From the NCBI RefSeq assembly GCF_007018905.1, contig NZ_CP041402.1, forward strand, positions 124,001 to 188,000: DNA of 64,000 nt, written 5' to 3'. This document shows, in pieces, positions 15,936 to 29,708 of the stretch (position 1 is the first letter of the stretch; every line of letters starts with the position of its first letter). Both the position numbers and the translations under genes were made by a program. Source of the DNA: Tardiphaga sp. vice304. GTDB taxonomy: Bacteria; Pseudomonadota; Alphaproteobacteria; Rhizobiales; Xanthobacteraceae. The notes beneath the pieces were generated by a model that saw nothing but the letters and a program-made list of their open reading frames with translations, had not been told where the DNA came from and made no database searches.

Positions 15936-16892
15936 CTAGCCACCCCCCTCGACGAGCGACCTGATGGTCACCTCCGCCGCAAGCCGATGGACGTCGGCGG
16001 CGCGGCAAAGCTCGGTGCCGGGATTGAGCAGTGCTGCCGACCCGCCGGCCACCCCATAGCGTAGAGCCGATTCAAGACTGCCATCGCGGGTCAGGCTCCA
16101 GACCATCGCCCCCAGGAAACTGTCGCCGGCGCCGGACACGCTGGCTGGCTCGATAGGAAAACCGTTCGCGCGCAATATAGCGTCGCGCGTCATGAGCAGG
16201 GCGCCTTCGGCTCCCATGGACAGCGCGATGACTTCGATGCGGTAGCGACCGAACAGGTGGCGGCCTGCTGCAACGAGCGACGCATCGTCAGCGGATGACA
16301 CGCCTGCAAGGTCCTGAAATTCGTGCAGGTTCGGCTTGATCAGATAAACGCCCTCCTCCAGGGCCGATCTGAGGGAGGCACCGGACGTATCCACGATGAC
16401 CTTGCCGGCTCCGTGGGCTGCCCGAACAACCCTGCCGTAGAAGTCGGCAGGTACGCCGGCGGGCAGGCTGCCGCTGGCAATGACAAAAGCCGCCTCCGGC
16501 GCCAGGCGCGCAATGGCATCGATGGATTGCTGCCATTCAAACTCGCTCAGAACGGCGCCCGGGAACACCAGCCGAAACTGCTCCCGGCTTGATTCGTCAT
16601 GGATGGTGATGTCCTCCCGTGTGTCGTTCAGGGTCGGGATCACGAGGCTCGGCACGCCTTCGCCTTCGAGCAATGCGGCCAGGGTTTGCCCGGTGGCGCC
16701 GCCGGCGGGATAGACCGCGGTCGCTTCGACGCCGAGCCGCTTCAGAACCCTTGCGACGTTGATGCCGCCGCCGCCCGGATCGCGATGTGGCGGCGCGCAA
16801 CGCATCTTGGTGAAAGGCAACATTTCCTTCACCGACGTCGAAATGTCGACGGCCGGATTGATGGTGAGGGTGACGATCCCAGGCGCGGCCAT
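15936..16892 (-). CDS. pfkB: 6-phosphofructokinase isozyme 2 (PfkB/ribokinase family)
   Basis: A 318-residue cytoplasmic sugar kinase closely resembling E. coli Pfk-2. The N-terminus VTLTINPAVDIS and the motif PGGGGINVARVLKRLGVEATAVYPAGGATG (about residues 35-65) match that enzyme. The catalytic Asp lies in VSGAGDSFLGAMVW near residue 255, followed by the AGGSAALLNPGTELC ending. Pfk-2 makes fructose 1,6-bisphosphate from fructose 6-phosphate. The start ATG lies one base after the glucokinase stop (TGA-C-ATG), so translation is coupled in the GH1-glk-pfkB operon. An upstream in-frame extension would run into glk and is rejected. A tagatose-6-phosphate or 1-phosphofructokinase role is less likely. 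Confidence 0.88.
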   Translation of the reverse strand: MAAPGIVTLTINPAVDISTSVKEMLPFTKMRCAPPHRDPGGGGINVARVLKRLGVEATAVYPAGGATGQTLAALLEGEGVPSLVIPTLNDTREDITIHDESSREQFRLVFPGAVLSEFEWQQSIDAIARLAPEAAFVIASGSLPAGVPADFYGRVVRAAHGAGKVIVDTSGASLRSALEEGVYLIKPNLHEFQDLAGVSSADDASLVAAGRHLFGRYRIEVIALSMGAEGALLMTRDAILRANGFPIEPASVSGAGDSFLGAMVWSLTRDGSLESALRYGVAGGSAALLNPGTELCRAADVHRLAAEVTIRSLVEGGG

Positions 16893-16893
16893 G

Positions 16894-19253
<2,360 letters not shown>

Positions 19254-19287
19254 TTACGATCCCGGCCGGACGATCTGACCGTTGATA

Positions 19288-19329
19288 GCCATAGTCAGGC
19301 CGACGACGGCCGCACTTGAGCCAGATCAA
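19288..19329. promoter_or_regulatory. Putative FixK/FNR box between the GH1 operon and the GH50-like gene
   Basis: The bases 19316-19329 read TTGAGCCAGATCAA, an exact TTGA-N6-TCAA palindrome in a divergent intergenic region. On the minus strand a TATGGC hexamer at 19293-19288 is centred 32 bases from the box centre. This would give a start near 19281 and a 73-base leader for the GH1-glk-pfkB operon. In the forward direction no convincing -10 hexamer is seen at the right distance from the box, so control of the GH50-like gene is less certain. Confidence 0.6.
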
Positions 19330-19389
19330 GAATGGTCGACTTGAGCGATGTGACAAGGATATCGCGCTGTTCGGTCGCCGGAGATTCTG

Positions 19390-20733
19390 TTGCGAAGAAC
19401 AAAATGGGGTGGAATCGCCGACGACTGCTTCCAGGGCAGCGGCTTCTTCCGTGTCGCCGAACATCTCGGCGTGTCCTGGCTTGTGGATCCGGATGGCGGC
19501 CGCTTCATCTCCAAGGGTGTCAACAATGTGCGCTTCGACCAGGACCGCATCATCGGCACCGACCGCGCGCCCTATGCCGACGCCTGCCGGAGCAAATACG
19601 GCAATGAGAATGTCTGGCGCGCGGCAATATCCGACCGTCTTGCGAGCTGGAATTTCAATACCGTCGGCTGCTGGTCCGACGAGCTTGTGGCGGATGCGGG
19701 ATCGCAACGGCTCGCGATGACGCCGACCACGGCGCTCGGCGCCACATTCCGGCTGCACCGCCGCGACCAGATTTTTCCCGATGTCTTCGACGCCGGATTC
19801 GCCGCGCATATCCGTAAAAGCGCCAGGGATCGCTGCACGAGATGGCGCGACGATCCGGGCCTGCTCGGCACGTTCATCGACAATGAATTGTACTGGTCGC
19901 CGGACTGGCGGGGCGCCGACGAACTGCTGACCATCTTTCTCAACCTGCCCTCGCATCGCCCCGGCCGCGTCGCCGCCATAGCGCGCATGCAGCATCATTA
20001 TCGGGAGTTTTCCCAGTTCAATGCGATCTGGCGCACGCCGGCGCAATCATGGGAGCAGCTTGGCCGGATTTCCCATATCGACGCGCCGTTCTTCCGGATG
20101 CCGCCCGGCGGGCTCAACGATGCGCTGGAGGCGAAGGCCAATCGCGACAATCCTGTTCGCGCACAATTTTCCGCAGACTGCGATGCCTTCAGCGCGGTCG
20201 TCGCCGACATCTATTTCGAATTATGCGCCTCGGCGATCAGGGCCGTCGATCCGAACCACCTAGTGATCGGGTCGCGGTTCGGCTATCAGCCGCAAACCCA
20301 TGTGATCGCCGCCGCCGGACGGCACCTCGATGTGGTGTCCTTCAATTGCTACGACGTCGATGCCAGTGCGGTGATCGACGCCTATGCTGTTGCTGCCGGA
20401 AAACCATGCCTGATTTCCGAATTCGCCTTCCGCGGCGACGATTCGGGCCTGCCCAATACCCGCGGCGCCGGGCCGCGTGTGGCCAGCCAGACCGAGCGCG
20501 CGCGATGTTTCGAGCGCTACGTGACGGCGGCTTTAAGCAAGCCTTCAATCGTGGGCTATCACTGGTTCGAACATGCCGATCAGCCGGCCGAAGGGCGCTT
20601 CGATGGCGAGAATTCGAATTTCGGAACGGTGACCATCGAGGACGAGGTGTATACCGAATTGACCGATACGATGACCAGGATCAACGCCGCCGCCGAGCAG
20701 ATCCACGCAACGGCCGTGCCCGCGGACATCTGA
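19390..20733 (+). CDS. GH50-like (beta-agarase-like) glycoside hydrolase, TTG start uncertain
   Basis: A 447-residue protein with the layout of clan GH-A hydrolases. The opening HLGVSWLVDPDGGRFISKGVNNV and the motif LASWNFNTVGCWSD are typical of the agarase-like GH50 group. Glu166 in GTFIDNELYW is the candidate acid/base, and Glu344 in PCLISEFAFRG the candidate nucleophile. GYHWFEHADQPAEGRFDGENSNFG near the end would form the sugar-binding wall. No signal peptide is seen, which suggests a cytoplasmic enzyme acting on imported oligosaccharides. An in-frame stop at 19351 limits the start to the TTG at 19390 or a nearby weak codon. Family assignment is moderate, and the substrate is unknown and not necessarily agarose. 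Confidence 0.65.
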   Translation: MRRTKWGGIADDCFQGSGFFRVAEHLGVSWLVDPDGGRFISKGVNNVRFDQDRIIGTDRAPYADACRSKYGNENVWRAAISDRLASWNFNTVGCWSDELVADAGSQRLAMTPTTALGATFRLHRRDQIFPDVFDAGFAAHIRKSARDRCTRWRDDPGLLGTFIDNELYWSPDWRGADELLTIFLNLPSHRPGRVAAIARMQHHYREFSQFNAIWRTPAQSWEQLGRISHIDAPFFRMPPGGLNDALEAKANRDNPVRAQFSADCDAFSAVVADIYFELCASAIRAVDPNHLVIGSRFGYQPQTHVIAAAGRHLDVVSFNCYDVDASAVIDAYAVAAGKPCLISEFAFRGDDSGLPNTRGAGPRVASQTERARCFERYVTAALSKPSIVGYHWFEHADQPAEGRFDGENSNFGTVTIEDEVYTELTDTMTRINAAAEQIHATAVPADI

Positions 20734-20751
20734 CCTTCGCCGTCGGCGGCG

Positions 20752-23163
<2,412 letters not shown>

Positions 23164-23172
23164 GGCACCAGC

Positions 23173-23211
23173 AGATCACGCTTGTGTTGCCGTGGTATTG
23201 AGGCAGGTCAA
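23173..23211 (-). promoter_or_regulatory. Putative FixK/FNR box upstream of ppsA
   Basis: The bases 23198-23211 read TTGAGGCAGGTCAA, an exact TTGA-N6-TCAA palindrome centred 41 bases before the ppsA ATG. A TGATCT hexamer at 23178-23173 (minus strand) is about 29 bases from the centre and could act as a weak -10. A start at the usual distance from the box would fall on or next to the ATG, which implies a leaderless or nearly leaderless message. Confidence 0.55.
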
Positions 23212-23243
23212 ATTGCTCGGAGGCAGCAGACCCGAGCGCTCCT

Positions 23244-23383
23244 TTTCCTTCTCCCCTTGTGGGGGACGGTGGCGCGTCGCAGCCGCGTCGGATGAAGAGT
23301 AGCTCTGGGCTCGGAGTTTGTGGCCACCCCTCACCCGGCCGCGCTATCGCGCGTCCACCCTCTCCCACAAGGGGAGAGGGAAG
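23244..23383. repeat. Palindromic repeat, family C copy 1
   Basis: A roughly 140-bp element whose ends contain CTCCCCTTGTGGG and CCCACAAGGGGAG in inverted orientation, each end itself being a short hairpin. The centre holds CACCCCTCACCCGG and a CGCGCTATCGCGCG palindrome. A second copy is at 61167-61312. It lies between ppsA and gabD. Confidence 0.8.
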
Positions 23384-23394
23384 AAACGAGAATC

Positions 23395-24885
23395 TCAGAT
23401 CCCTGACATCATGATGTATTTGATCTCGACATATTCTTCCATGCCGTGATGCGATCCCTCGCGTCCCAAGCCGCTCTCCTTGACGCCGCCGAACGGCGCC
23501 ACTTCGGTGGTGATCAGGCCGGTGTTGACGCCGACCATGCCGGATTCCAGCGCCTCGGCGACGCGCCAGACGCGGCCAAGATCGCGCGAATAGAAGTACG
23601 ACGCCAGCCCGAACGGCGAGGCATTGCACATCGCGATCACGTCGGCCTCGTCCTTGAAGCGGAACACCGCCGCCAGCGGGCCGAAGGTCTCTTCCTGCGA
23701 GACCAGCGCATCCGGACTCACATTCGACAGCACGGTCGGCTCGAAGAAGGTGCCACCGAGCGCATGGCGCTTGCCGCCGGTGACGATCCTGGCGCCGCCC
23801 GTTACCGCATCCGCGATGTGGCGCTCGACCTTCTCGACGGCCTTCTCGTTGATCAGCGGCCCCTGCGTCACGCCGGCCTCGGTGCCGTCGCCGATCTTCA
23901 TCGCCGACACTTTCCTGGCCAGCTTCTCGACGAACTGGTCGTAGATGCCGTCCTGCGCGTAGAGCCGGTTGGCGCAGACACAGGTCTGGCCCATGTTGCG
24001 ATATTTCGAGACCATCGCGCCATCGACGGCGGCATCGATATCGGCATCGTCGAACACCACGAACGGCGCATTGCCGCCGAGCTCGAGCCCGAGCCGCTTC
24101 ACGCCGACCGAGGCCTGCTTGTAGAGAATCTTGCCGACCGCGGTGGAGCCGGTGAAGCCGACGAAGCGCACCGCCGGATGTTCGCACAGCACCAGGCCGA
24201 TCGCGGCGGCATCGCCGGTGACGATGTTGAGCACGCCCTTCGGCACGCCGGCGCGCTCGGCGAGTTCGGCGAGCGCCAGCGCAGAGAACGGCGTCTCGTT
24301 GGCCGGCTTCAGCACCACGGTGCAGCCCGCGGCCAGCGCCGGCGACACCTTTCGCGTAATCATCGAATTGGGAAAATTCCACGGCGTAATCGCGCCGCAG
24401 ACGCCGATCGGCTGCTTGATGGCGAGCAGGCGCGCGTCGGCGCGCTGGGTCGGGATCGTCTCGCCATAGACCCGGCGGGCTTCCTCGGCGAAGAACTCGA
24501 TATAGGCCGCGCCGATATCGACTTCGCCGAGCGCTTCGGCCAGCGGCTTGCCCTGCTCGGTGGTCAGGATCAGCGCCAGATCCTCGCGATTGGCGATGAT
24601 CAGCTCGAACCATTTTCGCAAGATGTTGGAGCGCTGCTTGGCGGTGAACTTGGCCCACAGCGGAAAGGCGCGCTCGGCGGCTTCGACCGCCTGGGTGGTT
24701 TCCCTGGCGCCCATGTTCGGCACGGAGCCGAGCTGGACGTCATTGACGGGGTTGGTGACCGCGGTCGCGCCGGTGCCGGTCCAGGCGCCGTCGATATAGC
24801 ATTGCTCGCGCAGCAAGGACGGATCCTTGAGGCGGTCGCGCAGCGAGGGTGCAGAGGTCGGGCGGGCAGCAGCGGTCGGGGTCAT
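23395..24885 (-). CDS. gabD: NAD(P)-dependent succinate-semialdehyde dehydrogenase
   Basis: A 496-residue aldehyde dehydrogenase that oxidises succinate semialdehyde to succinate in 4-aminobutyrate breakdown. The GabD-type features are ITPWNFPNSMITRKVSPALAAGCTVVLKPA (cofactor loop, about 160-190), FTGSTAVGKIL (about 240), the general base Glu in LELGGNAPFVVF and the nucleophile Cys in YRNMGQTCVCANRL (about 295). The C-terminal GVKESGLGREGSHHGMEEYVEIKYI is typical of this group. No gabT is nearby, so it probably stands alone. Related semialdehyde substrates cannot be excluded. Confidence 0.92.
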   Translation of the reverse strand: MTPTAAARPTSAPSLRDRLKDPSLLREQCYIDGAWTGTGATAVTNPVNDVQLGSVPNMGARETTQAVEAAERAFPLWAKFTAKQRSNILRKWFELIIANREDLALILTTEQGKPLAEALGEVDIGAAYIEFFAEEARRVYGETIPTQRADARLLAIKQPIGVCGAITPWNFPNSMITRKVSPALAAGCTVVLKPANETPFSALALAELAERAGVPKGVLNIVTGDAAAIGLVLCEHPAVRFVGFTGSTAVGKILYKQASVGVKRLGLELGGNAPFVVFDDADIDAAVDGAMVSKYRNMGQTCVCANRLYAQDGIYDQFVEKLARKVSAMKIGDGTEAGVTQGPLINEKAVEKVERHIADAVTGGARIVTGGKRHALGGTFFEPTVLSNVSPDALVSQEETFGPLAAVFRFKDEADVIAMCNASPFGLASYFYSRDLGRVWRVAEALESGMVGVNTGLITTEVAPFGGVKESGLGREGSHHGMEEYVEIKYIMMSGI

Positions 24886-24976
24886 GGCATTCTCCTCAAG
24901 TGTCGGGCGACTTGTAGGAGATTATTGGCGTTTTGGCACTATCCTGATGCGAATGGCTGCTATCGCGGCAGAGGCA

Positions 24977-25303
24977 TTACGCCGCGCCGCGCAGATAGGT
25001 TTCGCGGCGGTCGATCATCCGCGCCGCGGCAATGCGGGCATTGGCGGGCGTGGTGGTCGAGAGAGTGCGATATTCCAGACCCGGGAGATTGACCGGGGCG
25101 CGCTTGCCGAACCACGACACCAGCGATTTCGGGGTCGAGAGTTTGGCCAGCGCCTGAACCAGGCTATCGGCGGCATCGAAGGCAAACAGCGCGCCGGAGG
25201 CCGCATGACGAACTTCGAAAATGCCGGGACCGATCGGCGCTTCGATGGTCTCGCCGCGTGCCACCCGCGGATAATGTTTCCAGTCGCTCCAGCCGGTCGT
25301 CAT
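24977..25303 (-). CDS. Conserved hypothetical small protein
   Basis: A 108-residue soluble protein beginning MTTGWSDWKHYPRVARGETIEAPIGPGIFEVRH. It has the shape of a small one-domain alpha-beta protein and I recognise no named family. FGKRAPVNLPGLEYRTLSTTT and a basic, alanine-rich end (ARMIDRRETYL) are the only distinctive stretches. It lies 91 bases upstream of gabD on the same strand, but a shared transcript is not evident. The ATG is preceded by GGAGAAAG, a reasonable ribosome site. Confidence 0.65.
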   Translation of the reverse strand: MTTGWSDWKHYPRVARGETIEAPIGPGIFEVRHAASGALFAFDAADSLVQALAKLSTPKSLVSWFGKRAPVNLPGLEYRTLSTTTPANARIAAARMIDRRETYLRGAA

Positions 25304-25771
25304 CGTCTTTCTCCACAGCCCCAGGCTGTATAAATTTCATCGATAAATGAATGCACTTAGCGGCACACTGCAATTGAACCCGAACACCGGCGAATCGTTC
25401 CGAATCCACAACGCACTGCGAAGCGGTGCCACGATTGACCATCTAGGTCGCCGGTGGCGGCATTGCCCGTCTGGACCGAGCCATTGCTGCCGAATCGCCC
25501 GGTACTGCGATCACGTTTCCGGCGGCGTGATGGTTCGTCGCGGATGGAGAGTGTCAGGTTCAAAGCGAGGCGCTTAGCTTCACCCTCCCCTTTTGAGGGG
25601 GAGGGCCGACTGCGCCATCGGCGCGGTCGGGGTGGGGTGACGGCGCTCATGGCGCAGTACAGGGTCTCCACGGGCGCTGTCACGCCACCCCGCCGCGCAT
25701 CATGCTTCGCATGCTGCACGACGACCCTCCCCCTCAAAAGGGGAGGGTCAAAGAGACAGTCGTCAATACGC
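25304..25771. other. 468-bp gap: repeat element plus unassigned sequence
   Basis: The left part (25304-25580) holds the likely promoter of the small hypothetical gene. I see no gene or known motif there. The right part is the family D palindromic element described separately (25581-25749). No open frame in the gap resembles a protein. Confidence 0.6.
25581..25749. repeat. Palindromic repeat, family D
   Basis: A 169-bp element with ends ACCCTCCCCTTTTGAGG and CCTCAAAAGGGGAGGGT in inverted orientation. Inside are GGTGGGGTGACGGCG, its inverted partner CGCTGTCACGCCACCCC, and GCATCATGCTTCGCATGC. The architecture parallels family C but the sequence differs. It is non-coding and ends 22 bases after the stop of the adenosine kinase gene, which reads leftwards. 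Confidence 0.8.
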
Positions 25772-26773
25772 CTAGACCGGCAGGCCGTGCTTCTGCGCCA
25801 GTTCTTTCAGCGACACCTGCGGCCGGGCGCCGATGTGCTGGATCACTTCGGCCGCCGCCAGCGCGGCGAGCTGGCCGCAGACCTTGTGATCGACGCCGCG
25901 CACCAGGCCGAACAGGAAGCCCGCGGCGAACAGATCGCCGGCGCCGGTGGTGTCGATCAGCGTGTCGATCGGGAAGGCCGGCACCTCGATCACACCGGAG
26001 CGCGAGGCGATCATGCAGCCCTTCTCGGAACGGGTGACGACGCCGAGCGCGACATCCTTGCGGAGCTGGCCAAGCGCGGTGTCGGTGTCGGCGGTCTCGT
26101 ACAGCGCGTGCAGCTCGGACTCATTGGCGAACACCAGGTCGCAGGTGCCGTCGCGCATCAATTGCAGGAATTCATCGCGATAGCGGCTGACGCAGAACGC
26201 ATCCGACAGCGTCAGCGCCACCTGGCGGCCGGCGCCGTGCGCGATCTTCGAGGCCTTGACGAAGGCTTCCTTGGCGCTGACGGGATCCCACAGATAGCCC
26301 TCGAGATAGACGAAGCCGGAAGCGGCTACCGCCGCCTCGTCGATGTCGGCCGGGGTGAGATCCTGCGCGGCGCCGAGATAGGTGTTCATGGTGCGCTCGC
26401 CGTCCGGCGTCACCAGAATGTAGGAGCAGCCGGTGGCCGGACCGGACGCAGCGGGCGCCGTGTCGAAAGCGACGCCGGCGGCCCGGATGTCGTGGGTATA
26501 TTTGTTGCCGATGGTGTCGCTGCGGACCTTGCCGACGTAAGCGGCGCGCGCGCCGAGCGAGGCCAGGCCGACGATGGTATTGGCGGCCGAGCCGCCGGAC
26601 ATTTCCGTGGCCGACCCCATATTGGTGTAGATCGCCGTGGCGCGGGCCTCGTCGATCAGCGCCATGCCGCCCTTGACCATGCCATGCGACACCAGAAACG
26701 CCTCGTCGGTCTGCACCAGCACGTCGTAGATCGCGTTGCCGATGCCGAGCACGTCGTATTTGACTGAGGTCAT
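25772..26773 (-). CDS. Adenosine kinase (PfkB family)
   Basis: A 333-residue ribokinase-fold enzyme of the adenosine kinase group common in alphaproteobacteria, which phosphorylates adenosine to AMP. The N-terminal GIGNAIYDVLVQTDEAFL and the di-glycine loop GGSAANTIVGLASLGARAAYVGKV (about 60-85) bind substrate. The catalytic Asp is in DTTGAGDLFAAGFLFG near residue 265. An open frame extends 13 residues upstream (ATG 26812). The ATG at 26773 is preferred because MTSVKYDVLGIGNA is the family N-terminus. Other nucleoside substrates are possible. The gene is divergent from murJ. Confidence 0.88.
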   Translation of the reverse strand: MTSVKYDVLGIGNAIYDVLVQTDEAFLVSHGMVKGGMALIDEARATAIYTNMGSATEMSGGSAANTIVGLASLGARAAYVGKVRSDTIGNKYTHDIRAAGVAFDTAPAASGPATGCSYILVTPDGERTMNTYLGAAQDLTPADIDEAAVAASGFVYLEGYLWDPVSAKEAFVKASKIAHGAGRQVALTLSDAFCVSRYRDEFLQLMRDGTCDLVFANESELHALYETADTDTALGQLRKDVALGVVTRSEKGCMIASRSGVIEVPAFPIDTLIDTTGAGDLFAAGFLFGLVRGVDHKVCGQLAALAAAEVIQHIGARPQVSLKELAQKHGLPV

Positions 26774-26910
26774 GAAGATTTTCCCGTTGCGGCGATTGCG
26801 AGGGCGCGGCAAATCCGATTCAACTCGGGGTTTCTGCTGCGCCTTGAAAGGTGCAGCGACCTATCATGATCCCGGCCGGGCCAGCAAGGACGCCGCTTGA
26901 AGATGCCTGT

Positions 26911-28464
26911 ATGATCCGTGCGCTCCTGACCGTCTCGACCGGCACGCTAGCCTCGCGGCTGCTCGGCTTTGCCCGCGACGCGATGGTCGCAGCCCTGCTG
27001 GGCGCTGGCCCCGTGGCGGACGCCTTCCTGGTCGCGTTCCAGATGGTCAATGTGATCCGCCGGCTGCTCACCGAGGGCGCGTTGAACGCGGCGCTGATCC
27101 CCGGCTGGCTGAGGGTGCGCGCCGCGCAAGGCGAGATCGCGGCCGCGGCCTTTGCCGGACGCGTGCTCGGCACGATCAGCGTCGCGCTGGTCGCCGTGAC
27201 GTTATTGATCGGCTTTGCGATGCCGGTGGTGATCGCGCTGCTGGCGCCGGGCTTTGTCGGCGAAGCCACGCTGCAGATGGCCGTCGATGACGCCCGCTTG
27301 ATGCTGCCCTATCTGGCTTTCGCCGGACCGGTGACGGTGATGATGGGGCTGCTCAATGCGCAGCACCGCTTTGCGCTCACCGCCTTCTCTCCGCTGCTGT
27401 TCAACATCGCGCTGATCGCCGTGATGACTTCGCTGCTGGCGTGGCGACAGGACGCGGCCACCGCAGCACTGCTGATCGCCGCCACCGTCGGCATCGCCGG
27501 ACTGCTGCAACTCGCGATGCTGCTGCGCCGCGGCCCGGATTTGGCGACGCCGCTGCGCGTCGTGTTCGATGCCGAGATGCGCGGCTTCCTGCGCCAGGCG
27601 CTGCCCGGCATGGTCGCCAGTTCCGGGCCGCAGCTTTTGATCGTCGCCGGCGCCGTGATCGCCTCGCATTCGCCTTCGGTGGTGTCGTGGTTGTATTTCG
27701 CCAACCGGCTGATCGAACTGCCGCTCGGTATCGTCGGCACCGCGATGGGCACCGTGCTGGTGCCGGAGCTGACTCGCGCGGTGCGATCCGACGACAACGC
27801 CGCCATCGGCCACGCGGAATCGCGCGGCCTCGAACTGGCGGTCGGCCTGGCGCTGCCGGCGACGCTCGGGCTGATGGTGCTGAGCCAGCCGATCGTGCAG
27901 CTTTTGTTCGAGCACGGCGCGTTCGACGCCACCGATACCGCCGCTACGGCGCAGGCCCTGCTCTGGCTGGCGCTCGGCCTGCCCGCCCATGTGCTGGTCA
28001 AGGCGCTGTCGCCGGCGTTCTTCGCCCGCGACGACACCATGACCCCGCTGTGGGCAACGCTCATCGGGCTCGCCGTGGCGATCGTCGCAGCCCTGGCACT
28101 CCGGCGGTTCGGCGCCGCCGGGATCGCCGCGGCGATCGCGCTGGCGGCGTGGAGCAGCGCGGCCGTGCTGATCGCGCGGAGCACGGCCACGTTCGGCTTT
28201 TCGCTCGACGGCAATGCCCGGCGGCGGCTGCCGCGGATCGTCCTTGCCGCTTTCGCGATGGGCGCGCTGCTGTGGCTGAAGGCAGGTTTCGTATGGCCGT
28301 GGGCGGCGCAGGCGCACGGGATGGCGCAGGCGGCCCTGCTCGGCCTGCTGATCGCCGGCGGGCTGCTGATCTACGCCGCCCTGCTGGCGATTTTCGGCGT
28401 CGTCACCCCGGCCGATATCAGGCGCGCCATCCAGCAATCCCATAGCGGCGACTTGCGCGGCTAG
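26911..28464 (+). CDS. murJ: Lipid II flippase MurJ
   Basis: A 517-residue inner-membrane protein with about fourteen hydrophobic helices (MviN/MurJ fold). The opening [39 protein letters not shown] and the motif [17 protein letters not shown] are family hallmarks, and Arg residues in the first helices line the lipid II cavity. [24 protein letters not shown] sequence near residue 335 is also conserved. It moves the peptidoglycan precursor across the membrane. The frame is open to 26851, but ATG 26911 gives the standard N-terminus. trpS follows 65 bases downstream on the same strand. Confidence 0.94.
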   Translation: MIRALLTVSTGTLASRLLGFARDAMVAALLGAGPVADAFLVAFQMVNVIRRLLTEGALNAALIPGWLRVRAAQGEIAAAAFAGRVLGTISVALVAVTLLIGFAMPVVIALLAPGFVGEATLQMAVDDARLMLPYLAFAGPVTVMMGLLNAQHRFALTAFSPLLFNIALIAVMTSLLAWRQDAATAALLIAATVGIAGLLQLAMLLRRGPDLATPLRVVFDAEMRGFLRQALPGMVASSGPQLLIVAGAVIASHSPSVVSWLYFANRLIELPLGIVGTAMGTVLVPELTRAVRSDDNAAIGHAESRGLELAVGLALPATLGLMVLSQPIVQLLFEHGAFDATDTAATAQALLWLALGLPAHVLVKALSPAFFARDDTMTPLWATLIGLAVAIVAALALRRFGAAGIAAAIALAAWSSAAVLIARSTATFGFSLDGNARRRLPRIVLAAFAMGALLWLKAGFVWPWAAQAHGMAQAALLGLLIAGGLLIYAALLAIFGVVTPADIRRAIQQSHSGDLRG

Positions 28465-28529
28465 GCCTCGCATGGCAAGCACCCCCGCATAGCGCCGAGT
28501 CCATATCGGCACGCAGCAGGAAAACGAAC

Positions 28530-29579
28530 ATGGCGATCACGGAACGGGTTTTTTCAGGCGTCCAGCCGACCGGCAATCTGCACCTCGGCAACTACCTCGG
28601 CGCCATCGTCAATTTCGTCAAACTGCAGGAGACGCATAACTGCCTGTATTGCGTGGTCGACATGCACGCGATCACCGTTCCCATCAACGTGTGGGGCGGC
28701 CCCGACGAGCTGCGTCGCAACACCCGCGAGGTCACCGCGGCCTTCATCGCCTCCGGCATCGACCCCAAGAAACAGATCATCTTCAACCAGAGCCAGGTGC
28801 CGGGCCATGCCGAGCTCGCCTGGATCTTCAATTGCGTCGCCCGCCTCGGCTGGCTGAACCGCATGACGCAGTTCAAGGAAAAGGCCGGCAAGGATCGCGA
28901 GAACGCGTCCGTCGGCCTGTACGACTATCCGGTGCTGATGGCCGCCGACATTTTGCTCTACCGCGCCACCCATGTGCCGGTCGGAGAGGACCAGAAGCAG
29001 CATCTCGAGCTGTGCCGCGACATCGCGCAGAAATTCAACAACGATTTCTCGGAATCGATCGCCGCCCAGGGCCATGACGGGAACTACTTCCCGATGCCGG
29101 AGCCGGTGACCACCGGTCCCGCGACGCGGGTGATGAGCCTGCGCGACGGCACCAAGAAGATGTCGAAATCGGACGCCTCCGACAATTCGCGCATCAATCT
29201 CACCGACGACGCCGACACCATCGCGCAGAAGATCAAGCGCGCCAAGACCGATCCGGAGCCGCTGCCGTCGGAAGAAGAGGGCCTGAAGCCGCGCCCCGAA
29301 GCCGACAATCTGGTCGGCATCTATGCCGCACTCGCCGACAAGCCGAAATCCGAGGTGCTGCGCGAGTTCGGCGGCGCGCAGTTCTCCGGCTTCAAATCCA
29401 GCCTCGCCGAACTCGCCGTCAGCAAGCTGGCGCCGATCGCGGCCGAGATGAAGCGGCTGACTGCGGACGAGGGCTATGTCGATCAGGTACTGATCGACGG
29501 CGGCGAGCGGGCGCATGCAATCGCGTCCGAGACGATCGACGCGGTGAAGGACATCGTCGGCATGGTGCGCAAGCGGTAG
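28530..29579 (+). CDS. trpS: Tryptophanyl-tRNA synthetase
   Basis: A 349-residue class I synthetase that charges tRNA-Trp. The HIGH-like motif appears as [12 protein letters not shown] (residues 11-22), and the KMSKS loop is exact in [15 protein letters not shown] (about residue 210). The length and the start [15 protein letters not shown] fit the bacterial enzyme. It lies downstream of murJ. Confidence 0.97.
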   Translation: MAITERVFSGVQPTGNLHLGNYLGAIVNFVKLQETHNCLYCVVDMHAITVPINVWGGPDELRRNTREVTAAFIASGIDPKKQIIFNQSQVPGHAELAWIFNCVARLGWLNRMTQFKEKAGKDRENASVGLYDYPVLMAADILLYRATHVPVGEDQKQHLELCRDIAQKFNNDFSESIAAQGHDGNYFPMPEPVTTGPATRVMSLRDGTKKMSKSDASDNSRINLTDDADTIAQKIKRAKTDPEPLPSEEEGLKPRPEADNLVGIYAALADKPKSEVLREFGGAQFSGFKSSLAELAVSKLAPIAAEMKRLTADEGYVDQVLIDGGERAHAIASETIDAVKDIVGMVRKR

Positions 29580-29708
29580 CCGCGCCGCCTTGCATTGTGG
29601 CGGTTTGTTGTCGCGGACATCGCGGCAAACACGCTGATGGTTGACAGCCGGATGCTCATCCCGTGAAAGGTGCGGACGCATCCTTCATCCGGTTCGGACC
29701 AAACCCCC

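Noticed and set aside
23244..23383. CRISPR-like repeats
   Set aside because: The repeated units are inverted ends of one element, not regularly spaced direct repeats with spacers.
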